NCBI RefSeq assembly: GCF_022919155.1
Contig: NZ_CP095045.1
Location: forward strand, 1,302,001-1,366,000
Origin: Leucobacter allii
Lineage (GTDB): Bacteria > Actinomycetota > Actinomycetes > Actinomycetales > Microbacteriaceae
Length of the DNA stretch: 64,000 nucleotides
Direction of reading: 5' to 3'
Shown here: piece after piece, positions 55,663 through 64,000 of the stretch
Numbering within the stretch: position 1 is the first letter of the stretch
Layout of the letters: each line of letters opens with the position of its first letter
The notes under the pieces: model-generated
Database searches by the model: none
Seen by the model: only the letters and a program-made list of their open reading frames with translations
Told to the model about the DNA's origin: nothing
Position numbers and translations under genes: made by a program

Positions 55663-56608
55663 CGGACAGCTGCTCGCGCAGGATCGTGTCCTGCTCCTCC
55701 TCGCGCTCGTGCCGTATCTGCGGGAGCACGGACCGACGCCGGTGACCGAGCTCGCGGCGGCCTTCGGGGTGCGGGAGGGGCTCGTGCGCGATCTCGTCCG
55801 GTTCCTCGGCACCGCCGGCGTGCCGGGGGAGACGCTGAGCTACCAGGACGAGGATCTCTTCGACATCGACTGGGACGCCCTCGAGCAGGAGGACGTCGTG
55901 AGCCTGACCCGCATCGTCGCCGTCGACGACGCCCCGCGCTTCGCCCCGGCCGAGACGGCGGCGCTCCTCGCGGGGCTGCACGCCCTGATCCCGGTGCTCC
56001 CCGAAGCCGACGCCGAGGCGGCGCGCGGGGCGGCGACGAAGCTGTCGTACGCACTCGACGCGGCCGGGCACGCCGCGCCGACCGTCACCGCCGACCCCGG
56101 CGACCCGCAGCTGCCGCTCGTCGTGCAGGCGATCGAGGAGGGGGCGGGGCTCGCATTCGCGTACCGCGACGCCGCCGGCGCGCGGAGCTCCCGCACGGCC
56201 GACCCGATCTCGCTCACGCAGGCGGCGGACGTCTGGTACCTGCGGGCCCACTGCCGGGACCGCGGGGCCGAGCGGACTTTCCGCATCGATCAGATGGACG
56301 GCGTGCGGATCGTCCCGGGCGAACCCCGACCCGAGGCCGCGTCGGCCCCGCCGGAGCCCGCGGGCGCCGTGCCTCTCGTCGCCCGGGTCGCACCCTCCGC
56401 GCTCGCGCGCCTGCGCGGCTTCTCGCCCGAGGTCCTGGCCGAGGAGCCCGACGGACGGTTGCGGGTCGCGATCGAGGTGTGGCATCCGGGCGCGGTGAGC
56501 CGGCTCGTGCGGATCCTGCCTGGGGAGATCGAGATCCTCGCGCCGGAATCGGCGCGGGACACCGTCAGGGACTGGGCCGAGCGCACGCTCGCCGCCTACG
56601 ACGACTGA
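55655..56608 (+). CDS. pafC: PafC, WYL-domain transcriptional regulator
   Basis: 317 residues. N-terminal winged helix (about 8-70, LALVPYLREHGPTPVTELAAAFGVREGLVRDLVRFLG), then a WYL domain with LAFAYRDAAGARSSRTADPISLTQAADVWYLRAHCRDRGAERTFRIDQMDG and a C-terminal extension similar to that of PafC. It partners PafB in a heterodimer. It is followed by tatC with 82 bp between and no tatA. Confidence 0.86.
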   Translation: MPDGQLLAQDRVLLLLALVPYLREHGPTPVTELAAAFGVREGLVRDLVRFLGTAGVPGETLSYQDEDLFDIDWDALEQEDVVSLTRIVAVDDAPRFAPAETAALLAGLHALIPVLPEADAEAARGAATKLSYALDAAGHAAPTVTADPGDPQLPLVVQAIEEGAGLAFAYRDAAGARSSRTADPISLTQAADVWYLRAHCRDRGAERTFRIDQMDGVRIVPGEPRPEAASAPPEPAGAVPLVARVAPSALARLRGFSPEVLAEEPDGRLRVAIEVWHPGAVSRLVRILPGEIEILAPESARDTVRDWAERTLAAYDD

Positions 56609-56678
56609 GGGTGCGGGCGAACGCCCGGGCGGGTGTCGCGGCGCCCTGCCGGGCCAGCCTCCGCCCGGGCCCCTGGGC

Positions 56679-56684
56679 TAGACT
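56679..56684 (+). promoter_or_regulatory. Leaderless-type -10 box of tatC
   Basis: TAGACT, 6 nt before the ATG at 56691. It implies tatC can be transcribed independently of pafBC. Confidence 0.5.
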
Positions 56685-56690
56685 GAGCGA

Positions 56691-57527
56691 ATGGCAGAAC
56701 GTGCGCGGAGGCCGCGCAATCCCGAGGGGCGGATGAGTCTCGGTGAGCACCTCGTCGAGCTCCGCAAGCGCCTGATGATCTCGGCGGCCGCCATCGTCGT
56801 GGCGCTCGTCGCGGGCTGGCTGCTCTCCGACTGGGTCTGGGAGATGCTGCGCCGCCCCGTCCTGGACCTCGCGGAGCTGGGCCGCGACGCCCAGATCTCC
56901 TACGCCGACATCTCGAGCGGCTTCGACACCAAGGTGCAGATCTCGCTGTTCATCGCGGTCATCATCGCCTCGCCGGTGTGGCTGTACCAGATCTGGGCGT
57001 TCCTGGCCCCCGGCCTCACCCGCCGGGAGAAGTTCATGGGCGTCGGCTTCCTGGCGGTCGCCGTGCCGCTCTTCCTCGGCGGGGCGGTGGCCGGCTGGTT
57101 CGTGCTGCCGAACATCGTGCGGCTCATGGCGAGCTTCCAGCCGACCGAGGACACCTTCAACCTCAACGCCCGCAGCTACCTCGACTTCGCCATCAAGCTG
57201 CTGCTCGCGGTCGGCGTGGGCTTCGTCATGCCCGTGCTCCTCGTGATGCTCAACTTCGTGGGCGTGCTGCGCGGCATGTCGATCCTGAAGAGTTGGCGCG
57301 TCGCGATCCTCATCATCGTGCTCTTCGCCGCCATCACGACCCCTGCCGCCGATCTCATGAGCATGTTCCTGCTGGCTGCGCCGATCGTCGTGCTGTACTT
57401 CGGTGCCGCGGGCATCGCGATCCTGCACGATCGCCGCGCCGACAAGCGCCGCGCGGCCGAGCTCGCCGAGTACGGCATCGACGACGCGCCGACGGGCGGC
57501 GGCGACCGCGTGCAGGGCGCGCAGTGA
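56691..57527 (+). CDS. tatC: Twin-arginine translocase subunit TatC
   Basis: 278 residues with six membrane helices. MSLGEHLVELRKRLMISA is the TatC start motif (HLVELRKR); SPVWLYQIWAFLAPGLTRREK and the segment around FDLNARSYLDF-like (here FNLNARSYLDFAIKLLLAVGVGFVMP) are diagnostic. It recognises twin-arginine signal peptides. The partner tatA, usually adjacent in actinobacteria, is not in this window. Its stop overlaps the GTG of the helicase. Confidence 0.96.
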   Translation: MAERARRPRNPEGRMSLGEHLVELRKRLMISAAAIVVALVAGWLLSDWVWEMLRRPVLDLAELGRDAQISYADISSGFDTKVQISLFIAVIIASPVWLYQIWAFLAPGLTRREKFMGVGFLAVAVPLFLGGAVAGWFVLPNIVRLMASFQPTEDTFNLNARSYLDFAIKLLLAVGVGFVMPVLLVMLNFVGVLRGMSILKSWRVAILIIVLFAAITTPAADLMSMFLLAAPIVVLYFGAAGIAILHDRRADKRRAAELAEYGIDDAPTGGGDRVQGAQ

Positions 57528-59844
57528 GCGCGGCCGCACCGGAGCCCGTCGCTCCGGATACGGCGCTGGCGGCCTTCGCCGCCCGGCTGGACTACCCGCT
57601 CGACGGATTCCAGCGCACGGCGTGCGCGCGGCTCGAAGCGGGACGGAGCGTGCTCGTCGCCGCCCCCACGGGCTCGGGGAAGACGACGGTCGCGGAGTTC
57701 GCGGTCTATCTCGCGCGCCGCGAGCGCGACGCGCGCATCTTCTACACCGCACCCATCAAGGCGCTGTCGAACCAGAAGTTCCACGAGCTCTGCGCGGAGT
57801 ACGGCGAGGAGGAGGTCGGGCTCCTCACCGGCGACGTCACCGTCCGCGGCGACGCCCCGATCATCGTCATGACGACGGAGATCCTGCGGAACATGATCTA
57901 TGCGGAGTCGGCGGACCTCGCCGATCTCGCCTTCGTCGTGCTCGACGAGGTGCACTACCTCGGCGATCGCTTCCGCGGAGCGGTCTGGGAGGAGATCATC
58001 CTCCACCTGCCGCGCACGGCCCGCATCGTCGGCCTCTCCGCGACGGTCTCCAACGCGGAGGAGTTCGGGGATTGGATGCACGCGGTCCGCGGGGACACCG
58101 AGGTGATCCTGTCGGAGCACCGCCCCGTCCCGCTCTACCAGCACGTGCTCACCGCGCGTGCGCTGACGCCGCTGTTCGTCGGCGGCGACGGCGAGGCCGC
58201 GGCCGCCCACGGCTCCTCCTCGGGCAGGCTCAACCCCGAGCTCATCAGGCTCGCCGGCGGTGCGCCGTCGGGGGGCGCCCGCGGGCACCGCGGCGCCGGG
58301 CCGCGCGGGGAACGCGGCCGCGGTCGCGCGCCGCGACGCCCCGGTCGGCGGATCTCCCGAGCCGACATCGTCCGGGCGCTCGACGAGACCGAGCTGCTCC
58401 CGGCGATCGTCTTCGTCTTCAGCCGAAACGGCTGCGATCAGGCCGTCCGCCAGTGCCTGTACGAGGGGGTCGTGCTCACGAATCGCGAGGAGCGCCGCGA
58501 GATCCGCCGCGTCGTCGACGCCGAGGTGCGGGGCATGAGCGACGAGGAACGGCGCGTCCTCGGCGTGCGGGAGTGGATCGCCGGCCTCGAGCGCGGTATC
58601 GCCGCGCACCACGCCGGCCTGCTGCCGGCCTTCAAGGAGGTCGTCGAGCGGCTCTTCCAGCGCCGGCTCGTGAAGCTCGTGTTCGCCACGGAGACCCTCG
58701 CGCTCGGCATCAACATGCCGGCCCGGGCCGTCGCGATCGAGCGCCTCGACAAGTTCAACGGGGAGCAGCGGGTGCCGCTCACCTCGGGCGAGTACACGCA
58801 GCTCACGGGGCGGGCGGGTCGCCGCGGCATCGACACGGAGGGGCACGCCGTCGTGGTGTGGAGCGACGGCGTGGACCTCGAATCGCTCGCGCACCTCGCC
58901 GGCGCCCGCTCCTTCCCCGTCCGGTCGAGCTTCCGGCCGACGCCGAACATGGCCGTGAACCTGCTGCAGCGGATGGGGATCGAGCGGGTGCGGGAGACGC
59001 TGGAGCTCTCCTTCGCGCAGTTCCAGGCGGACCGCGCGGTGGTCGACCAGGCGCGCGAACTGCGCGCCGAGCAGGAGTCGCTCGCCGGCTACGACGCCGC
59101 CGTCGCGCGGGCGCAGGGCAGCGAGCGGGCGCGCTGGGAGGACCGCGCGCGCAAGCTCCGCAGGCGCATCGAGCGCGGCCGGCGCCAGATCGCCTCGCGC
59201 ACGGGCACCATCGCGCGCACCTTCGACCGGGTGGTGGAGCAGCTGCTCGAACTCGGCTATCTCCGCCGCGACGGCGCGTCCGCCGATCCCGAGGTGACTC
59301 CCTGGGGCGAGCTGCTGCGCCGCATCTACGGCGATCGCGACCTCCTCGTCGCGGAATGCCTGCGGCACGACGCGCTGCGCGGGCTCGACGCGCCCGCGCT
59401 GGCCGCCATGTGCTGCGTGCTCAGCTACGAGCCGCGACGCGACGACGAGGGCGAGGCGCGACTCCCGGGGGGCGGGCGTTCGCGGCGGCGCTCGATCGCG
59501 TGCTCGACACCTGGATCCGGCTCGACGAGCTCGCCGAGCGCCGCCGGCTGCCCCGCGGCGAGATGCCGCACGCGGGGCTCGCGGCCACGATGCACGCCTG
59601 GGCCTCCGGCACGCCCATCGAGCTGGTGCTCGAGCGCTCGGGGATCGGCGCCGGGGATTTCGTGCGCTGGACGAAGCAGACCATCGATCTCCTCGACCAG
59701 ATCGCGCAGGCCTGCGAGGCCGCCGAGCTCGCCGACCTCGACGCGGAGCGCCTCGGTGCGCTCGCGCGGCTCGCGCGCGACGCGAAGCACCGGGTGCGCC
59801 GCGGCATCGTGGAGACGTCGAGCGCGGGCACGTCGAGCCGATGA
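57524..59844 (+). pseudogene. HelY/Mtr4-type DEAD-box RNA helicase, frame broken by a 1-nt deletion as sequenced
   Basis: Restored, it is about 773 residues. Walker A APTGSGKTT, motif II DEVHYLGD, SATVSNAEEFGDW (motif III), FVFSRNGCDQAV, FATETLALGINMPA and QLTGRAGRRGID (motif VI), then an arch-like and DSHCT-type C-terminus. An Arg/Gly-rich insert lies at about 245-280. This is the actinobacterial homologue of Mtr4/Ski2 (HelY in mycobacteria), near tatC and lnt as usual. The frame is lost in the G run 59467-59472: EARLPGG is followed in the next frame by RAFAAALDRVLDTWIRLDEL. Seven Gs would restore it. Its stop overlaps the lnt start, so the C-terminal frame is the real one. Confidence 0.88.
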
Positions 59845-61499
59845 CGGCGGAGGCGGGGCCCGAGCCGGCGCGGCTGCGGTGGTGGGCGGCCGTGCCGCTC
59901 GCCGCCGCGGGCGGGCTCCTCCTCGACGTCGCCTCGCCGGAGCTCGCGTGGTGGGCCGCGGCCTTCCCCGGCACGGCGCTCGTGCTCGCCGCGGTGTGGC
60001 AGCAGCGCGCCGGCGTCGCGGCCCTCGCCGGCCTCGCCGCCGGCTGCGGCTTCTGGCTGCCGCACATCTCCTGGCTCACGCTCTACCTGGGGCCCGTGCC
60101 ATGGCTCGGACTGAGCGCGGTGATGGTGCTCTGGTACGCGCTGTTCGGGATCGCCGCGGCGCTCGCGACGCGGGGTCTGGCGCGGCTGCCCCTCCTCGCC
60201 GCGCGCCCCGCCCTGCGACTCGCCGCGCAGGCGGTGACAACCGCCGGGCTCTGGGTGGTGCGCGAGCAGCTGCAGGGGGCGTGGCCCTACGGCGGATTCC
60301 CCTGGGGCAGGCTCGCCCACACCCAGGCCGACGGCCCGCTGCTCGAGGCCGTCTCCTGGCTCGGCTTCGCGGGGCTCTCCGGTGCGATCGCGTTCGCCTG
60401 CGCCCTGCCGATCGCCGCGCTCTTCGCGGGCGGCGCCGCGGCGCTCGCGCGGCTCGTGCGGCGCGGGGAGGCGCGGCCGGCCGCTCGCCGCATCGGAGCG
60501 CCCCTCGCGGCGGCCGTCGCGCTGCTCCTGCTGCTCGGCGCGCTGCCGGCGTCCCCGCTCCCGGAGCACGGCTCGCTCAGGGTCGCCGCCGTGCAGGGGA
60601 ACTCCAAATCGGGCATCTTCGACGACCGCGACTCGGGCGACGTGCTCGAGGATCACCTCGCGGCGACCGCCGAGCTGCTCGACGCGCTCGAGGCGGGCGA
60701 CGAGCGGGTCGACCTCATCGTCTGGCCGGAGAACAGCGCCGAGTTCGGCCTCCCCGACAATCCGCTGGGCGCCACCCGCATCGCGAGGCTCGCGGAGCGC
60801 GCGGGCGCGCCGATCGTCCTCGGCTCCGTCCTGCGCGATCCCGACGGCAGCTACACCAACAGCACGCTCGTGTGGGGGCCGGAGGGGGAGACCGAGGCGC
60901 GCTACGACAAGATCTATCCGGTGCCCTTCGCCGAGTACATGCCGAACCGCGACTTCTTCCACATGCTCGCCCCGGACCTCGTCGACCTCGTGCAGCTCGA
61001 CTACCGACCCGGCACCAGGCCCAGCGTCATCGACGTCGAGACGGCGGACGGCCCGCTGCGCGCCGGCATCGCGATCTGCTTCGACATCATCTTCGACGCG
61101 CAGGCCGTCGACCTCGTCGATCGCGACGCCGAGCTCATCCTCGCGCAGACCAATAACGCCGACTTCGGCCGCACCGACGAGAACGCCCAGCAGCTCGCCA
61201 TCGCGCGGCTGCGGGCCGTCGAGACGGGGCGCGCGCTCGTGAACATCTCGACGGTCGGCACGAGCGCCGTCGTCGCACCGGACGGCGCGGACCTCGCCGC
61301 GATCGCGCCCTACGCGGCGGGCGCCATGACGGCCGAGGTGCCTCGGGTGAGCGGCGCGACGCCCGCGCTCGCCTGGGGAGCGGCGATCGCCGCGGGCTGG
61401 ATGCTCCTCGGGGCGATCGGGCTCGCCTGCGGCGTCGCGGGGCGGCCGCGCGCGACACGACGGAGCGTGTCGGAGGCGCGCGTCCCCGCCGAGCGGTAA
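59841..61499 (+). CDS. lnt: Apolipoprotein N-acyltransferase
   Basis: 552 residues. About seven membrane helices precede a nitrilase-like domain (about 235-500). The catalytic triad is readable: Glu in LIVWPENSAEF, Lys in YDKIYPVPFAEY and Cys in AICFDIIFD. It N-acylates the lipidated Cys of lipoproteins, several of which are encoded in this window. One more helix ends the protein. ATG overlaps the helicase stop (ATGA). Confidence 0.94.
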   Translation: MTAEAGPEPARLRWWAAVPLAAAGGLLLDVASPELAWWAAAFPGTALVLAAVWQQRAGVAALAGLAAGCGFWLPHISWLTLYLGPVPWLGLSAVMVLWYALFGIAAALATRGLARLPLLAARPALRLAAQAVTTAGLWVVREQLQGAWPYGGFPWGRLAHTQADGPLLEAVSWLGFAGLSGAIAFACALPIAALFAGGAAALARLVRRGEARPAARRIGAPLAAAVALLLLLGALPASPLPEHGSLRVAAVQGNSKSGIFDDRDSGDVLEDHLAATAELLDALEAGDERVDLIVWPENSAEFGLPDNPLGATRIARLAERAGAPIVLGSVLRDPDGSYTNSTLVWGPEGETEARYDKIYPVPFAEYMPNRDFFHMLAPDLVDLVQLDYRPGTRPSVIDVETADGPLRAGIAICFDIIFDAQAVDLVDRDAELILAQTNNADFGRTDENAQQLAIARLRAVETGRALVNISTVGTSAVVAPDGADLAAIAPYAAGAMTAEVPRVSGATPALAWGAAIAAGWMLLGAIGLACGVAGRPRATRRSVSEARVPAER

Positions 61500-61531
61500 C
61501 CTGTGCTCAGTGGAGCGACGAGGGGGACTCG

Positions 61532-62473
61532 GTGAGACATGACGCTGCGGTGCGCGACGACGGGCGCGCACCGGACGACGAGGCCGTCGCCGGCGGGGAG
61601 GCCGTCGTGGACGCGGAACCGACGGCGCACGGCGAAGCATCGGCGACGGGAGCCGCGATGCCGGCGGAGGGCGGCGCCGCACCGGCGGCGGCGTCGCCAC
61701 GGCCGTGGGTGCGGATCGTCGCCGGCGCGGCCGTGCTGCTGACGGCCTGGCAGGTCTTCGCCTCCTTCCTCTGGATCGCGCCCCCCTCGCCGCTGCGCGA
61801 GGTCGTTCCGGGGAATGCGCTCTCCTCGTACATGCTGCCGTTCTTCGGACAGTCCTGGAGCGTCTTCGCCCCCGAACCGATCAACGGCGACTACCACTTC
61901 AACGTGCGCGCCGTCGTCGAGGAGGACGGTGCCGAGGTGGAGACCGGCTGGGTGAGCGCCACCGACGTCGAGCTCTCCATGATCCGGTACAACCTCTTCC
62001 CGCCGCGCGCCGGCATCCAATCCTCCGACCTCGCCTCGGCCTACAAGTCGGCGTACGACGCGCTCGGCCGCGAGCAGCAGGAGATCGTGGCCTCCGCCCA
62101 CACGCAGGACGGCTGGGAGGACGCGCTACGGCAGGAGCTGCTCGTGGGCGGCACGGGGGACGACGATGCGGATCTCACCGGCGACCGCGCGGGCGCCGAG
62201 GAGGTCGACGCCTACCTCGAGGCCGACCACCGCTCGACCGCCTACGCCACCCAGGTCGCCCGCGCGATTTGGGGGGACGAGGTGCGCAGCGTGCAGTTCC
62301 GCGTGAGCCGTCAGAACATCGTGCCCTTCGCCGAGCGGAACACGCCGGGAGCAGCGCGGCCGGACCCCCAGCTCACGGAGACGGGCCCGCGCGGGCAGCT
62401 CGTCGAGGCGGGGCAGAACGACGAGAACTTCGCGCGGACCTTCCGCGCGCAATACGAACGGATCACGGGATGA
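61532..62473 (+). CDS. DUF5819 membrane-anchored protein
   Basis: 313 residues, GTG start. A disordered, acidic/Ala-rich N-terminus (about 1-55), one membrane helix ([22 protein letters not shown]), then the DUF5819 domain: LSSYMLPFFGQSWSVFAPEPINGDYHFNVRA and IQSSDLASAYKSAYDALGREQ. Function is unknown. Its stop overlaps the start of the HTTM gene, a pairing that appears conserved in actinobacteria, so the two proteins probably work together at the membrane. Confidence 0.8.
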   Translation: MRHDAAVRDDGRAPDDEAVAGGEAVVDAEPTAHGEASATGAAMPAEGGAAPAAASPRPWVRIVAGAAVLLTAWQVFASFLWIAPPSPLREVVPGNALSSYMLPFFGQSWSVFAPEPINGDYHFNVRAVVEEDGAEVETGWVSATDVELSMIRYNLFPPRAGIQSSDLASAYKSAYDALGREQQEIVASAHTQDGWEDALRQELLVGGTGDDDADLTGDRAGAEEVDAYLEADHRSTAYATQVARAIWGDEVRSVQFRVSRQNIVPFAERNTPGAARPDPQLTETGPRGQLVEAGQNDENFARTFRAQYERITG

Positions 62474-63570
62474 GCGCCGACGAGCTGCGCGCGGAACGAC
62501 GGGCGCGGGGCCCCCTCGGGCGACTCGGCGCCTTCCTGGCGGCCGTGGCCGTATCCGCATGGAACGCCGCCATGGACGGTCTCGGCGGCGCCATCCTGTG
62601 GGGCGAGCGCTGGCTCTTCGACGGCAAGAAGGCGCTCTACGGCCTCGCGGTGACCCGCATGCTCTTCGGCGCCGCGATGCTCGGACTGCTGCTCGCGAAT
62701 TTCGGGACGCGCCTCTACACCTTCGGCTCCGGTTCGGCGTGGAACGGCGAGATGGCCGAGCCGCGCAGCGACTTCCCGCGCATCTGGGTCTTCAGCCTGT
62801 TCCACGCGGTCGCGGCCGACGACGTCTGGTTCACCGTCTGCTACGTCCTCCTCATGGGCCTCGCGTTGCTCTTCATCCTCGGATGGCGCTTCCGGATCGT
62901 GCTCCCGGTCTTCTTCGTCGGCTGGGTCGGCTTCATCGAGATGAACGACATGGTCGGCGACCAGAGCGACAACATGCAGCGCATCGCGCTGATCCTGCTG
63001 TTCTTCGCGGACCCGGCGGCGCGCTGGTCGCTCGACGCCAGGCGGCGCGCCCGGCGGGGGGAGTGGTTCCCCGCGGGCTCCTCGCCCGCGCAGCTCGGCA
63101 CGGTCCTCCACAACCTGTCGCTCGTCGCGCTGGTCGCGCAGGTGTGCTTCGTGTACGTCTCCGGCGGCCTGTACAAGGCGCAGGGGGAACCGTGGGCGGG
63201 CGGTTGGGCCGTCTACGATCCGCTGAGCACCATGCGCTTCGGCACGTGGCCGGCGCTCTCGGAGCTCATGACGACCTGGGGTCCGGCGGTCGCGATCGCC
63301 AGCTGGGGCTCCATCCTGCTGCAGATCGCGTTCCCGCTCATGCTGCTGACCCGTCCGACCCGGCTCGTCGCGCTCGCGGGGATCCTCAGCTTCCACATCG
63401 CGATCGGCGTCGTGATGGGGCTGCCGTGGTTCTCGCTCACGATGATCGCGATCGACGCCGTGTTCATCCGAGACCGCTCCTGGAGACGCCTCGCGGCGGG
63501 CGTGCGCCGCCGCTGGCGGGAGAGCGGCGCGCCTCCCTCAGCCCTTCCCGCCGCGGCGGGCGCGGAGTAG
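62470..63570 (+). CDS. HTTM-domain (vitamin K-dependent carboxylase-like) membrane protein
   Basis: 366 residues with about eight membrane helices. The HTTM fold is indicated by KKALYGLAVTRMLFGAAML, MVGDQSDNMQRIALILLFFADPAARWSLDARR, VCFVYVSGGLYKAQGEPWAGGWAVYDPL and IAIGVVMGLPWFSLTMIAIDAVF. HTTM domains derive from gamma-carboxylase but many members lack catalysis; function here is unknown. The 3' end overlaps rbpA on the opposite strand by 33 bp. Confidence 0.82.
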   Translation: MSADELRAERRARGPLGRLGAFLAAVAVSAWNAAMDGLGGAILWGERWLFDGKKALYGLAVTRMLFGAAMLGLLLANFGTRLYTFGSGSAWNGEMAEPRSDFPRIWVFSLFHAVAADDVWFTVCYVLLMGLALLFILGWRFRIVLPVFFVGWVGFIEMNDMVGDQSDNMQRIALILLFFADPAARWSLDARRRARRGEWFPAGSSPAQLGTVLHNLSLVALVAQVCFVYVSGGLYKAQGEPWAGGWAVYDPLSTMRFGTWPALSELMTTWGPAVAIASWGSILLQIAFPLMLLTRPTRLVALAGILSFHIAIGVVMGLPWFSLTMIAIDAVFIRDRSWRRLAAGVRRRWRESGAPPSALPAAAGAE

Positions 63571-63897
63571 CTGGAGCCGCTCCTCGAGCAGCTCCTCCAG
63601 CTCCTCGCGGCTGCGGCGCTCGATGAGCATGTCCCACGGCGTGCGCTGGGAGGATTCCTTCTCCTCGAACTCTGCCCGCGCCGCGTGGCCCGCCTCGTCG
63701 TCGAGGAAGCCGACCTCGCCGCTCTTCTGGTCGACCCACTCGACGGGGGGCTCGGCGTCGGCGTCGAACAGCACGCTGAAGCGCAGGCCGCGGTCGGTGA
63801 GGTACTCGACGGCGCGTCTCGGCGACAGCTCGACGCCCTCCTCGCCCTGCAGGCTCGTGGCACCGATGCGCGTGCCGCGGAGCGTTCGATCGGCCAT
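63538..63897 (-). CDS. rbpA: RNA polymerase-binding protein RbpA
   Basis: 119 residues from the ATG at 63897. MADRTLRGTRIGATSLQ is the RbpA N-terminal tail; ELSPRRAVEYLTDRGLRFSVLFDADAEPPVEW is the core domain and TPWDMLIERRSREELEELLEERLQLLRARRG the basic linker plus sigma-interacting domain. RbpA binds sigma A-type factors and stabilises open promoter complexes; it is restricted to actinobacteria. This one has no Cys, so it does not bind structural zinc. GAGGAGG precedes the start. Tail overlaps the HTTM gene. Confidence 0.94.
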   Translation of the reverse strand: MADRTLRGTRIGATSLQGEEGVELSPRRAVEYLTDRGLRFSVLFDADAEPPVEWVDQKSGEVGFLDDEAGHAARAEFEEKESSQRTPWDMLIERRSREELEELLEERLQLLRARRGGKG

Positions 63898-64000
63898 GAT
63901 GGACCTCCTCGCCGGGTGCGATCGGACGGGATCCCGCGGGGACGGAGTGCCCCGCGCCGTCATTGGCAGCGTACCGCGCGCACCCGCATCCCGGTACCCC

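Overview
The window is high-GC DNA that reads as the chromosome of an actinobacterium, most likely a member of the Microbacteriaceae. The supports are a mycothiol-synthesis ligase (mshC), the RNA polymerase-binding protein RbpA, a pafB-pafC pair, a PAC2-family protein, a small DUF7882-type protein, very short gene spacing with many GTGA/ATGA stop-start overlaps, and a promoter style in which a TAnnnT -10 box lies 6-8 nt upstream of the start codon with no room for a ribosome binding site (at least 15 leaderless-type starts). Species cannot be read from the sequence alone. I see no prophage, insertion sequence or CRISPR array.

Layout. 1-7650: a partial hotdog thioesterase, DNA polymerase I, an RluA-type pseudouridine synthase, ribosomal protein S1, a DUF4126 membrane protein, dephospho-CoA kinase and a VKOR-type membrane oxidoreductase. 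7.9-18 kb: a co-directional run of RNase E/G (frameshifted as sequenced), L21, L27, ObgE, ProB, ProA, a one-helix membrane protein, NadD, an Ala/Pro-rich membrane-anchored protein and RsfS. 18-21.7 kb: two genes of unknown function and tRNA-Ala(GGC). 22-24.6 kb: a metal ABC transporter whose binding protein carries manganese-type ligands. 24.7-32.5 kb: paired CrcB fluoride channels, pyridoxal kinase, an FAD-linked oxidase, glutamyl-Q tRNA(Asp) synthetase, a GerW-like protein, an SGNH hydrolase, a frameshifted SF2 helicase and a YbaK-type deacylase, closing with tRNA-Leu(GAG) and a strong terminator.

32.8-46 kb looks accessory: a complete potassium-import operon (a 27-codon hydrophobic peptide, kdpF, A, B, C, D, E) and then small stress-type genes (lipocalin, orphan LuxR regulator, DUF7882, PfpI-type protein, carboxylate-amine ligase, DUF6328, SRPBCC protein, acidic peptide, EamA exporter). 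47-64 kb returns to core genes: M20 hydrolase, UppP, MshC, PAC2 protein, HAD phosphatase, TrmI, an FKBP-like lipoprotein, PafB, PafC, TatC, a HelY-type helicase (frameshifted), Lnt, DUF5819 plus HTTM proteins, and RbpA. The genes that usually sit between trmI and the FKBP gene in actinobacteria (arc/mpa, dop, pup, prcBA, pafA) are absent here, and no tatA lies between pafC and tatC.

Three long genes are broken, each by the apparent loss of one base in a G or C homopolymer. This common pattern points to a sequencing or assembly artefact more than to gene decay. The least explained items are the 930-residue protein at 18727-21519, the micropeptide translationally coupled to kdpF, and a few candidate regulatory sites (upstream of pdxY, the manganese ABC operon and rplU, and a twin promoter in the accessory block).
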